From Rhodothermales bacterium (GTDB lineage: Bacteria > Bacteroidota > Rhodothermia > Rhodothermales > UBA10348), in assembly GCA_030833605.1 (NCBI GenBank), contig JAURGV010000009.1:11230-19541 (forward strand): a stretch of 8,312 nucleotides of DNA. Reading direction: 5' to 3'. How positions within the stretch are numbered: position 1 is the first letter of the stretch; each line of letters starts with the position of its first letter. Position numbers and translations under genes: made by a program. The notes beneath the pieces were generated by a model. It saw only the letters and a program-made list of their open reading frames with translations. It was not told the origin of the DNA and did not search any database. This document shows positions 1 through 7,415 of the stretch, piece after piece.

Positions 1-1065
1 GTGTTGTTATCGGTGCCGCGCCTCTACGAAAAGATTTTCAACACGGTCCACAAATCGGTGGAAGAAGGTTCACCGACAAAACAAAAAGTGTTCCACTGGG
101 CCAGAGAAGTCGGTTTCAAATATAATACAATCGTGGCAAGAGGCGGCAAAGCCGGGCCTATTTTAACTGCCAAATACAAACTGGCTTTCAAATTGGTTTT
201 TGCTAAACTCCACGAAAAGCTAGGTGGAAGTATTGAGTTTGGCGTTTCTGGCGGGGCCGCCCTACCTAAATCGATTGGAGAGTTCTTTTTTGCAGCTGGG
301 ATACCCATTGTTGAGGGATATGGCTTGACGGAAACGTCTCCCGTACTTTCCATTTCCCCTTTTCACGATCCCCGATACGGGGCGGTGGGCCACATCATCC
401 CCGGGGTGACGGTGGGAATTCAGCATCTTGATTCCGGCGAACTGATTGCCGAACTGCTAGGCGACAATTATCCGAGTACGTTGACGTGCGATGCCGGCGA
501 AATTGTAGCCAAAGGTCCCAATATCATGAAAGGATACTGGAATAATCCGGAAGCAACCGCCGAGGCCATTGATAAAAACGGTTGGTATCACACCGGAGAT
601 GTGGGTCGTTTTGACAATGGCTATCTCGTAATTACCGATCGCATCAAGCATATGATTGTGTCGGCCGGTGGTAAAAACATCTATCCCGGGCCCATAGAAG
701 AAGGGTTTAAACATGAACCATGGATTGACCAAATTATGGTCGTGGGCGAAGCGCGGGAGTTTCTGACGGCGCTGGTGGTTCCGGACGAAGATTTAATTCG
801 TTCCTTTGCCAAAGACGAAGGTGTAACTTCATCCAAGCTAGAAGAGATTCTCCAAAGTGAACCCGTTCAAAAAGTGTTTGCACAGCTTTTCAAATCGTAC
901 TCCAGGCAAGCCGCAGCGCATGAGAAAATTCGCGACTTCCGATTGGTGCTAGAGCCCTTCACCATCGATAACGGCATGATGACGCCAACCATGAAATTGA
1001 AACGCAAGGTGATTTCGGCTCATTACGCAGCGTTGATCGACGAGATGTATAAAAACGTGATCTAG
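1..1065 (+). CDS. Long-chain acyl-CoA synthetase (AMP-forming), C-terminal part, truncated by left window edge
   Basis: The enzyme activates long-chain fatty acids to acyl-CoA through an acyl-adenylate, feeding beta-oxidation or lipid synthesis. The visible 354 residues carry the ANL-superfamily signatures in order: SGGAAL at about 83-88, the nucleotide-binding EGYGLTET at 105-112, GWYHTGD at 194-200 with the ATP-ribose aspartate, and the hinge stretch TDRIKHMIVSAGGKNIYP at 212-229. The small C-terminal domain follows, with TPTMKLKRK at 328-336 where the adenylation lysine is expected. The spacing and the KNIYPGPIE form match the long-chain (FadD15-like) branch rather than acetyl-CoA synthetase. 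Family members are usually about 600 residues, so roughly 250 are missing upstream. The GTG at base 1 is probably an internal valine of a VPRLYEK stretch, not a true start. The gene ends in TAG and converges on feoB. Substrate chain length is inferred from family resemblance only. Confidence 0.93.
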   Translation: MLLSVPRLYEKIFNTVHKSVEEGSPTKQKVFHWAREVGFKYNTIVARGGKAGPILTAKYKLAFKLVFAKLHEKLGGSIEFGVSGGAALPKSIGEFFFAAGIPIVEGYGLTETSPVLSISPFHDPRYGAVGHIIPGVTVGIQHLDSGELIAELLGDNYPSTLTCDAGEIVAKGPNIMKGYWNNPEATAEAIDKNGWYHTGDVGRFDNGYLVITDRIKHMIVSAGGKNIYPGPIEEGFKHEPWIDQIMVVGEAREFLTALVVPDEDLIRSFAKDEGVTSSKLEEILQSEPVQKVFAQLFKSYSRQAAAHEKIRDFRLVLEPFTIDNGMMTPTMKLKRKVISAHYAALIDEMYKNVI

Positions 1066-1070
1066 CTTCG

Positions 1071-1120
1071 GAAACGCGCTTAGGTCTTTATTCCTCTCCT
1101 GGGCTTCGAGCGCGCGTTTC
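1071..1120. repeat. 9-bp inverted repeat between convergent gene ends
   Basis: GAAACGCGC at 1071-1079 is perfectly complementary to GCGCGTTTC at 1112-1120, with a 32-nt loop. It sits between the stop of the acyl-CoA synthetase gene and the stop of feoB, and its right arm touches the last base of the feoB stop codon. Neither strand has a T-tract after the stem, and the loop is long, so it is not a classic intrinsic terminator. It may still fold at the 3' ends of both transcripts. This position is the only spacer between the two convergent genes. Confidence 0.35.
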
Positions 1121-3369
1121 TAGCCCCAACCGAGAGCTGTTCCGCCTTGGTAAATGGCAAGCGAGAATAGGTAGGCCAACCCGGTCATGTATAGCCACAT
1201 GACGGCCGGCCATTTCCACGTATTGGTCTCCCGTTTTGCGATGGCCAACGTACTCATGCATTGTAGTGCCAATACAAAAAACACGAGCAAACTGACGGCC
1301 ACAAGCGGTGTGTAAACTGGATCACCATTGGGATAGGTGTCAGCTTTAAGCTTTTCTCGGAGTAAAGGACTGTTTTCGTCCGCGTCCCCGACACTATAAA
1401 TGGTGGCTAGCGCAGAAATAATCACTTCTCGCGCCGCAAAAGCAGAAACGATACCCGCGCTAATTTTCCAGTCGAATCCTAGCGGGCGCATTACAGGCTC
1501 CAACGAGTGACCAAGCATACCAATAAAGCTATGCTCAATGCGGTAACCGGCTTCCAACGCCTCAATCTGTTTGAAATCTGAGTGCATGGCCTCGTCCGTT
1601 TGCTGCACAGCAAGGACCGGATCGACGCCTTCTTGCACTAAACGATCGACCGAATTCGAATACGTGGTTTCGACTTCTAAACGGGCAGAAACAATCGCTG
1701 GGTCAAGATCTGTGGATGGAAACCGCGCTAACGCCCACAATATGATGGACATTCCAAAGATGATTTTTCCAGCCCGAATTACAAACGCTTTCGAGCGGTC
1801 TATCATCCGCCAGAAAATCTGCTTGAATCGAGGCAAGCGGTACGGGGGCAATTCCATGGCGAAAAACGACGATTCCCCTTTAAAAACCACCTTTTTCAAT
1901 ACCAACGATGCAATAAATGCCATAACGGTACCCAACAGGTACATCGAAAACATCGCTAATCCCTGAAACGTGATGAGGCCCAACACCTTACCGGTTGGAA
2001 GAAAAGCCGCAATAAACAACGTATAGACAGGCAAGCGGGCCGAACAACTCATTAATGGAGCAACCATAATGGTGATCAGGCGATCTTTGGGATTAGCAAG
2101 GGTACGGGCGGCCATAATGCCAGGAATGGCGCAGGCAAACGAAGACAGAAGCGGTACGACCGAGCCGCCACCTAGGCCTACACGGCTCATTAACCGGTCC
2201 ATGATAAAGGCCGAGCGAGCCATATATCCGGTATCTTCCATCAATCCCAAAAAGAAGAATAACAGCAATATTTGGGGCAAGAAAACAACCACGTTGCCTA
2301 CTCCGGCGATAATCCCATCTACCACCAAATCGGTAAGCATGTTAGTAGGAAGGGCTCCCCGAATGAGCGCTCCAAGACCAACCACACCTTCCTCGATGAC
2401 ATCCATGGCCGGTGTTGCCCAGGAGAAAACGGCCTGAAAAATGAGTAACAACAGCAAGGCGAACAGGAGTGGACCAAAAATGCGATGGGTTAAGACCCTG
2501 TCTATGCGGTCGGAAACGGACGCCGAGCCCACTTCTTTTTTTCGAGAAACTACCCCGGCCACCAGCGGACTAATCCATCCATACCTGCCAATTACTTCCG
2601 CCTGTTGAAAAGGCACTTTTTGAGCTTCTAGCTTTTTGCGCACCTGCTGCACTTCACGCTGAAATCCCGGCGCCCATGTGGTCCAATAGTCCAACATGGA
2701 ATCGCTGGTGAGGCATTGCAACACTTCGATAAAGCGCTGACGAACGGGCACCTTGGGAGCTTCTTTCGACAAAACCTCGATGAGGGCTGGCATTTCAACT
2801 TCCACGGCCGGCATTAATTGCCATGCTCGCTCGGGAGGAAACGCAAGATCCGTCCTTCTGATTTCATATTTCAGTTTCCCGATGCCCTCGTTCCGGGAAG
2901 CGGTGATAGGAATGACGGGAACGCCTAACCGTTCATTCAGAACAGCCAGATCAATCGATAACCCGGCCGATTCTGCGGCATCCATCATATTCAGGGCCAC
3001 GATGGTCGGTATGCCTAGATCGATGACCTGGGAGACCAAATAGAGATTTCGCTCCAAGTTGCTCGCATCAACGATACACACCACGACGTCCGGAGGCGGC
3101 TCCCCCGCTAAGTGACCGGATAGCACGTCATACGCGATCCGTTCATCCATTGACTTTGGACTCAAACTATAGGAGCCCGGCAAATCAATTATTTCAACGG
3201 GCAGGTCTCCAGCCATGCGCCCCGTCTTTTTTTCAACCGTAACGCCTGGGTAATTTCCAACTTTCTGCCGCAACCCCGTCAAAAGATTGAAAACGGTTGT
3301 TTTTCCAACATTTGGGTTGCCGATTAGCGCAACCCGGCGAGGTGCAATATGGGAAAGTACTTCAGTCAC
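1120..3369 (-). CDS. feoB: Ferrous iron transport protein B (FeoB), GTP-binding Fe(II) permease
   Basis: FeoB imports Fe(II) across the inner membrane, with an N-terminal G domain controlling the channel. The 749 residues show G1 GNPNVGKT (17-24), the switch I YPGVTVEK (40-47), G3 DLPG (62-65), G4 NMMD (127-130) and a G5-like ASRN (157-160). A helical linker follows to about 290, then the membrane domain. The two Gate motifs are present, SFACAIPGIMAAR (410-422, Cys413) and APLMSCSARLPVY (437-449, Cys442), as is the later QCMSTLA (703-709 region, Cys703). A soluble loop of about 60 residues (553-615) separates membrane segments. The start is GTG: the first ATG codon lies at residue 52, beyond G1, so GTG is needed for a complete G domain. 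The start lies 1 nt after the preceding feoA stop, suggesting translational coupling. The stop is TAG. Length and motifs indicate an intact, functional gene. Confidence 0.97.
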   Translation of the reverse strand: MTEVLSHIAPRRVALIGNPNVGKTTVFNLLTGLRQKVGNYPGVTVEKKTGRMAGDLPVEIIDLPGSYSLSPKSMDERIAYDVLSGHLAGEPPPDVVVCIVDASNLERNLYLVSQVIDLGIPTIVALNMMDAAESAGLSIDLAVLNERLGVPVIPITASRNEGIGKLKYEIRRTDLAFPPERAWQLMPAVEVEMPALIEVLSKEAPKVPVRQRFIEVLQCLTSDSMLDYWTTWAPGFQREVQQVRKKLEAQKVPFQQAEVIGRYGWISPLVAGVVSRKKEVGSASVSDRIDRVLTHRIFGPLLFALLLLLIFQAVFSWATPAMDVIEEGVVGLGALIRGALPTNMLTDLVVDGIIAGVGNVVVFLPQILLLFFFLGLMEDTGYMARSAFIMDRLMSRVGLGGGSVVPLLSSFACAIPGIMAARTLANPKDRLITIMVAPLMSCSARLPVYTLFIAAFLPTGKVLGLITFQGLAMFSMYLLGTVMAFIASLVLKKVVFKGESSFFAMELPPYRLPRFKQIFWRMIDRSKAFVIRAGKIIFGMSIILWALARFPSTDLDPAIVSARLEVETTYSNSVDRLVQEGVDPVLAVQQTDEAMHSDFKQIEALEAGYRIEHSFIGMLGHSLEPVMRPLGFDWKISAGIVSAFAAREVIISALATIYSVGDADENSPLLREKLKADTYPNGDPVYTPLVAVSLLVFFVLALQCMSTLAIAKRETNTWKWPAVMWLYMTGLAYLFSLAIYQGGTALGWG

Positions 3370-3370
3370 G

Positions 3371-3601
3371 CTATGTCAAAAACTCGTCCTTTAATAGAAT
3401 TTGAGACGCTTCTTGCACACGAATGGAAAGGTGATATCCGCGTACTTTAATGTCGATGGGATCTCCAAAGGGGGCGAATCGAATCAGTTCTACTTCGGTT
3501 CCTGGCAATAAACCAAATTCTAGAAGTCTTGTGGGTGGCGTGCCACTCGTCCACCCTTCGATAATGCCCTTCTGGCCTGGTTTTAGGTCCGCAATGGTCA
3601 T
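3371..3601 (-). CDS. feoA: FeoA-family ferrous iron transport protein (second feoA copy)
   Basis: This is a 76-residue cytosolic protein with the SH3-like FeoA fold, thought to bind and modulate FeoB. The features typical of FeoA are visible: an opening ADLKPGQKGII (4-14), the central TRLLEFGLLPGTEVELI (about 24-40), then PFGDPIDIKVRGYHLSIR (44-61) and the final helix region EASQILL. It starts with ATG, which overlaps the stop of the upstream feoA copy as ATGA, and its TAG stop lies 1 nt before the GTG of feoB. The three genes are therefore almost certainly one transcription unit with coupled translation. Of the two copies this one is closer to the canonical FeoA sequence. How FeoA acts on FeoB is not settled in general, so the regulatory role is family knowledge rather than something read from the sequence. 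Confidence 0.92.
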   Translation of the reverse strand: MTIADLKPGQKGIIEGWTSGTPPTRLLEFGLLPGTEVELIRFAPFGDPIDIKVRGYHLSIRVQEASQILLKDEFLT

Positions 3602-3840
3602 ACAGCCGAAAGGGTTGCGAAAACATTCATGGCGACTTCCTTGCGAAGAGCAATGCGGCTGGACTCAACCGCACAAACAAACGTATCGTCGTTTTTTAAA
3701 ACATGAATCAAATTCCCCTCACGTACACCCAACTCGCGCAATCGTTGCGACTCGGCCACGCCTAACGAGAAAAATGCCAAATGAACCATAACGCCGGCTG
3801 AAAAGCTGGTTAAAGGTCGTGGAACTTGGATTGGGCTCAT
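3598..3840 (-). CDS. feoA: FeoA-domain protein (first, more divergent feoA copy)
   Basis: An 80-residue protein whose core, SQRLRELGVREGNLIHVL (about 31-48) followed by FVCAVESSRIALRKEVAMNV (54-73), matches the FeoA SH3-like domain, including the RL.ELG...G and the ALRKE.A signatures. It opens with a proline-rich, slightly hydrophobic leader (MSPIQVPRPLTSFSAG) and lacks the usual DLKPG-type opening of the second copy. It is the first gene of the feoA-feoA-feoB operon, and its TGA stop overlaps the next ATG by the ATGA arrangement. The ATG start has no Shine-Dalgarno sequence in front of it, only CTCAAGTAAAC. Two different FeoA proteins next to one FeoB suggest non-identical roles, for example a stable subunit and a regulatory one, but this is inference. 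Confidence 0.88.
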   Translation of the reverse strand: MSPIQVPRPLTSFSAGVMVHLAFFSLGVAESQRLRELGVREGNLIHVLKNDDTFVCAVESSRIALRKEVAMNVFATLSAV

Positions 3841-3894
3841 GTTTACTTGAGAAAGGAATGGATCCTTTTTTCTCTTTGAAACCAGAAGGTACGG

Positions 3895-3919
3895 CTTATT
3901 TAGAATGAATCTAAATAAG
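3895..3919. promoter_or_regulatory. 25-bp palindromic operator candidate upstream of feoA-feoA-feoB
   Basis: The arms CTTATTTAGA (3895-3904) and TCTAAATAAG (3910-3919) are perfect inverted complements around the 5-nt centre ATGAA, in which one of the two outer pairs also matches. The site lies 55 bp upstream of the first feoA ATG, in the only real spacer before the operon. It is A/T-rich with a TTTAGA...TCTAAA core, resembling operators of dimeric iron-sensing repressors of the Fur or DtxR/IdeR type. Which family binds cannot be told from the sequence. No clear -33/-7 promoter pair was found around it. Binding under iron-replete conditions and repression of feo is the expected logic. Confidence 0.6.
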
Positions 3920-3980
3920 GTTTGTTGAAATGTACGAACGCGAAATGAAATTGTGGAGTTCTTTGTCTTTTATTCGAATT

Positions 3981-4748
3981 TCAGTCGCGATTTTTTGCAC
4001 ACCGCACACCAATTCCAGCCGTGGCTACGCGTCCCAATGTCCCGGAGCGCCAATAGGTTCGCGTGATAGATAGGTCGGCCGAAAACCCGCCTCCTCTAAC
4101 AATACGCAGCTCTCGATTGGGCAAGTCAAACCACGATGGTGCCACCCCAGGATCGGGATAGTATTCGTAAAACTCACCAATCCACTCCGCAACATTCCCA
4201 CCCATATCGTATAACCCATAAACATTGGGCTTTTTAGTACCCACTGGAAAGACTTCCGCTAGCGAGTTACTAATGAAGCGGGCATATTCGGGGGCTTCTT
4301 CTTCACTATTGGTGCCTGGGTACATTTGCTTCAAGGTCCCGCCAGAAGCAGCAAACTCCCATTCGTTTTCTGTAGGCAATCGGCCTCCAATAAATTCGCA
4401 GAATGCTTTGGAATCCAACCAGTTTATGTTGCTTACGGCGCGCCTTCCACGGTCTTTCTGCTCTGGAAAGATGAGCGCACGACCGGTTTTAGTCGTAAAC
4501 CAATCGTATTGCTCCAGCGTGGTTTCGTATTTGGAAATGAAAAACGGCGATACGTGGACTGGATGTACAGGCTGGGAATCTGGGTTATCATCAAAATAGA
4601 CGTCTCCCATGCTGAAAGGGCCCCCTTCAATGGGGACCCATTCAAATCCTATCGTTTTCAGTTCAGCGTTGAGTCGGCTACTCGCGCAGCCGCTGAACCC
4701 GAGAACCGTGAGCAGAACCCAAACCGTAGCCGAAAGAACGTGCTTCAT
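3981..4748 (-). CDS. Putative lipoprotein with SUMF1/formylglycine-generating-enzyme-like domain, probably non-catalytic
   Basis: A 255-residue protein with a lipoprotein signal peptide: positively charged MKH, hydrophobic stretch 4-19 and lipobox FSGC with acyl-acceptor Cys21. The rest is one SUMF1 (FGE-sulfatase) domain, recognised by WVPIEGGPFSMGD (37-49), the PVHPVHVSPFFISKYETTLEQY region (60-81), GGRLPTENEWEFAA (121-134), YGLYDMGGNVAEW (177-189) and RGGGF...GIGVRC (218-250). In true formylglycine-generating enzymes the stretch after RGGS carries two redox cysteines; here the aligned positions are Ala224 and Thr229, so sulfatase activation is unlikely. The same fold is used non-catalytically in the gliding/type IX secretion lipoproteins GldJ and GldK, although those are larger. 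The gene begins 13 bp after the permease stop on the same strand, so the two are probably co-transcribed. A structural or ligand-binding role at the envelope is inferred; the exact function is unknown. Confidence 0.85.
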   Translation of the reverse strand: MKHVLSATVWVLLTVLGFSGCASSRLNAELKTIGFEWVPIEGGPFSMGDVYFDDNPDSQPVHPVHVSPFFISKYETTLEQYDWFTTKTGRALIFPEQKDRGRRAVSNINWLDSKAFCEFIGGRLPTENEWEFAASGGTLKQMYPGTNSEEEAPEYARFISNSLAEVFPVGTKKPNVYGLYDMGGNVAEWIGEFYEYYPDPGVAPSWFDLPNRELRIVRGGGFSADLSITRTYWRSGTLGRVATAGIGVRCAKNRD

Positions 4749-4761
4749 TAACCAATGCTAT

Positions 4762-7185
4762 TTATTCATACCTAAGAGCAGTAACCGGATTACAAGTTGC
4801 TGCTTTAATGGACTGATAACTTACGGTTAACCAAGCAATTGCGAGCGCAGTAATTCCTGAAAGAGCAAAAACACCCCATCCAATCTCGGTGGCATAAGCA
4901 AAATCTTGCAGCCACACAGACATGGCATACCATGCTACAGGGAATCCTATACCACAAGCGATCATCACCAACACGGTAAACTCCTTGGATAAGAGGAATA
5001 CAATACCGGGTACAGATGCCCCCATAATTTTACGGACGCCAATTTCTTTGGTCCTTTGCGTGGTCACGAACGAGGCCAGGCCAAATAGACCCAAACAGGC
5101 AATGAAAATCGCCAAAATCGTAAAGTACAAGTAAATCGTACCCAGACGTTGCTCCTTTTCATACATGCTGGCATAGTCCTGATCCATAAAGAAGTATCGG
5201 AAAGGATATCCCGGCTCCCATTGTGTCCAGGTAGATTCTAAAAATGCCAGAGAAGCTTCCACATTCTCAGGCTGGATGCGAACGGGAATGTATCGAAGGC
5301 CCGATTTCCAACGACCTAAAATAACTGGACCAACCTTGGTGTGTATGGATGTATAATTAGCATCTTCGACAACTCCAATTACGGTGGCCCATCGATCGGA
5401 ATCATCTGGATTACCCCCAGGCCTTGTTACTTTTTTTCCGATAGCCTCCTCGGGAGTATACCCCATTTGACTTGCGGCGGCTCGGTTTATCACAAATGCG
5501 GTGGAGTCGGTAGCAAACGCGGCATCAAAATCGCGCCCTGCGATTATTTTCATTCCCAATGTTTCTACATAGTCGTTGGTGATTTCACCTTGTGCGGCGA
5601 TGAAAAAATCCTCCTGACTCATGTCTTCTGACCGAAATCCCGTATTGTTATGAATATGATCCGGTCCGGGTATGATTCCAGCGGCAGCCACCATCACGAT
5701 CGATGAATTGGCTTCGGCTGCGGCTTTAAACGTTTCAAAAGTCTGCTCGCCATTTGGGGTCTCGATAGGTAAAACCACCACGTGTTCTTTTTGAAATCCC
5801 ACATCTTGATTCTTGATGAAGGACATCTGCTTGTATACAATTCCGGTTCCGACCAGTAGAATGACCGAAATACTGAATTGAAACACGACCAATGCCGATC
5901 GAACCCACGTTCCTGTTTTACTGCGAGCGAATAAACCTTTTAAAACCATTGCTGGCTTAAAACTAGATAATACTAGGGCTGGATAAAGGCCTGCGAGCAG
6001 CCCGGTAACCAGTGTAAAGAATAGCATGGTCCCCAAAAGCAGCGGCGAAAACGAAAGCGAAGCATCGGCCAGCGAGTTAAATACGGGCATCACCAATAAA
6101 ATGAGTGCCAAAGCAAAAAACATGGACACCAAAGCGGTTGCTACGGATTCACCTAAAAACTGGCGCATAAGTTGCCCTCGCTCAGAACCAAGCGATTTCC
6201 GAATGCCTACTTCCCGAGCACGACCTGAAGCCCTCGCTGTGGAGAGATTCATGAAATTGACGCAAGCAATCAACAACACAAAAACAGCAATGATACCTAA
6301 TACGTAGAGGTATCTAATGTCTCCTGTTTTTCCAACTTGTTCATCCGACACCGAATACAAATAAATGTCCTTCATCGGCTCCAATAGCCAATCATACTTA
6401 AATCCCGAAGCAAGCGCTTGGTCGTAGTTTTGCCCCATGAATTGCTCGATTTGAGGACCAACAAATGTGCGCAAGAAGTCAGGAAATTTGGCAGCTAAGG
6501 CGTCCGGGTCGTATCCGTCGGTGAGCCTGAGATAGGTAAAAAACGAGTTATTTAACCAAATGGTATCATCGACCCGATTGTTGGATAAAAAAGTTAACAG
6601 GATGGTGGGTCGAAAATGACTGTTTTGAGGCGGATCCTGAATAACTCCTGTTATTTCGTAATCTACCCGGTTGTTGAACCGAATTGTTTTTCCAACGGCA
6701 CTTTCGTTGGGGAAATATTTATTGGCTATGCTTTGGGTTAGAACGGCAGTTCCGGGCCTATTTAGCGCCGAGGCATTGCCTTCTACGAAAGGAAAGGTAA
6801 ATACGTCAAATAAACTGGAGTCCGCTTCGGCTACTCCATTTTCGTAGTAAGGTGTTGAGTCGACCGTGAATAGCGCCTGAGAAGAGAACGTGTTGATTCG
6901 AGTCGCTTGTTCAATTTCCGGGTAGGTTTGCAGAAACTGCGTGGCCATGATGGCAGGAGAGGACGCCGTTATAATGGATTGATCGGCTATTTGTGCGCTT
7001 AATTGCACCCGATACACATTGTCTCGATGTTCATGCGATTGATCGTAGCTCAATTCATTTTGAATAAAGAGCGCGATAATTACAAAAGCCGCTAATCCTG
7101 TTGCGAGTCCTGCGATATTGATGAAAGAGTATCCTTTTTGGCGCTGAATATTGCGCAACGTGATACGTATGTAATTTTTGATCAT
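4762..7185 (-). CDS. ABC transporter permease of the FtsX/MacB type, two FtsX domains, no ATPase domain
   Basis: An 807-residue inner-membrane permease. Numbering from the chosen start, a first membrane segment (about 22-41) precedes a large extracytoplasmic MacB-like core domain (about 45-285). FtsX block one has membrane segments near 292-312, 350-369 and 381-404. A further segment at 430-451 leads into a second periplasmic domain, and FtsX block two has segments near 685-707, 728-753 and 771-789. Each FtsX block has the coupling-helix signature after its first helix: EVGIRKSLGS (325-334) and EIGVRKIMGA (714-723). I prefer the ATG at 7183-7185, because MIKNYIRITLRN is the standard N-terminus of this family; an in-frame ATG 33 bases further upstream would add 11 atypical residues. 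No ATP-binding subunit lies in the window, so it must pair with one encoded elsewhere or beyond it. The substrate is unknown; relatives move lipids, peptides or drugs, or act mechanically rather than as pumps. The SUMF1-like lipoprotein follows directly. Confidence 0.9.
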   Translation of the reverse strand: MIKNYIRITLRNIQRQKGYSFINIAGLATGLAAFVIIALFIQNELSYDQSHEHRDNVYRVQLSAQIADQSIITASSPAIMATQFLQTYPEIEQATRINTFSSQALFTVDSTPYYENGVAEADSSLFDVFTFPFVEGNASALNRPGTAVLTQSIANKYFPNESAVGKTIRFNNRVDYEITGVIQDPPQNSHFRPTILLTFLSNNRVDDTIWLNNSFFTYLRLTDGYDPDALAAKFPDFLRTFVGPQIEQFMGQNYDQALASGFKYDWLLEPMKDIYLYSVSDEQVGKTGDIRYLYVLGIIAVFVLLIACVNFMNLSTARASGRAREVGIRKSLGSERGQLMRQFLGESVATALVSMFFALALILLVMPVFNSLADASLSFSPLLLGTMLFFTLVTGLLAGLYPALVLSSFKPAMVLKGLFARSKTGTWVRSALVVFQFSISVILLVGTGIVYKQMSFIKNQDVGFQKEHVVVLPIETPNGEQTFETFKAAAEANSSIVMVAAAGIIPGPDHIHNNTGFRSEDMSQEDFFIAAQGEITNDYVETLGMKIIAGRDFDAAFATDSTAFVINRAAASQMGYTPEEAIGKKVTRPGGNPDDSDRWATVIGVVEDANYTSIHTKVGPVILGRWKSGLRYIPVRIQPENVEASLAFLESTWTQWEPGYPFRYFFMDQDYASMYEKEQRLGTIYLYFTILAIFIACLGLFGLASFVTTQRTKEIGVRKIMGASVPGIVFLLSKEFTVLVMIACGIGFPVAWYAMSVWLQDFAYATEIGWGVFALSGITALAIAWLTVSYQSIKAATCNPVTALRYE

Positions 7186-7329
7186 GGGGCCAAACACGGA
7201 TTCTAAATGGATCAGCAAGAACGATATCCATGCCTTTCACGGAAAAACAGCCGCGAAAGTTACAGAGCAACGATTGTTTTGGTAGCGCATCCCCACTGTA
7301 TCGCAGACAAAAAACTTTTAGGCTGGCTC

Positions 7330-7343
7330 ACGTTTTAAAACGT
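7330..7343. promoter_or_regulatory. Perfect 14-bp palindrome, possible operator
   Basis: ACGTTTTAAAACGT reads identically on both strands. It lies about 145 bp upstream of the permease start and about 105 bp upstream of the secreted-protein start, between divergent genes, where a shared operator for a dimeric regulator would be expected. No known regulator consensus is recognised, and the A/T-rich core means a chance occurrence cannot be excluded. Confidence 0.35.
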
Positions 7344-7360
7344 TCATTTCTGGCCTTTAA

Positions 7361-7376
7361 CGGCGTTTTTACGCCG
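7361..7376. repeat. Small perfect hairpin CGGCGT-TTTT-ACGCCG
   Basis: A 6-bp GC-rich stem (7361-7366 with 7371-7376) closes a TTTT loop on the plus strand. It is followed by ATAATAGG on the plus strand and TTAAAGG on the minus strand, so neither side has the T-run of a terminator. It lies 17 bp from the 14-bp palindrome. It could be a regulatory site or a 5'-leader structure of a minus-strand transcript. Confidence 0.35.
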
Positions 7377-7386
7377 ATAATAGGAC

Positions 7387-7415
7387 TTGGCATGTGGCTT
7401 GTAAGAGACTATCCG
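7387..7415 (+). promoter_or_regulatory. Weak promoter candidate for the secreted-protein gene
   Basis: TTGGCA (7387-7392) matches five of six bases of the sigma70 -35 box. It is followed after 17 bp by TATCCG (7410-7415), a poor -10 that keeps only the TAT. The start codon is 31 bp further on, behind an A-rich leader (ACAAAAGAAA) without a Shine-Dalgarno sequence. No Bacteroidota-type TAnnTTTG box was found at the right distance, so this is tentative. Confidence 0.25.

Noticed and set aside
1511..1720. Extra soluble loop of about 60 residues in the FeoB membrane domain (residues 553-615)
   Set aside because: A loop of variable length at this position is common in FeoB proteins of this bacterial group, so I do not treat it as a novel insertion.
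2069..2437. Long plus-strand open frame of 122 codons opposite feoB
   Set aside because: It is antisense to the conserved FeoB membrane domain, has low-complexity Arg/Pro/Thr-rich sequence and no recognisable domain. It is a shadow of the real gene.
4326..4751. Plus-strand open frames (141 and 124 codons) opposite the SUMF1-like lipoprotein
   Set aside because: The minus-strand frame has a lipobox and conserved SUMF1 motifs; the opposite frames show no domain and overlap each other.
7186..7218. Upstream ATG adding 11 residues to the permease
   Set aside because: The added residues do not resemble the family N-terminus, whereas MIKNYIRITLRN at the downstream ATG does.
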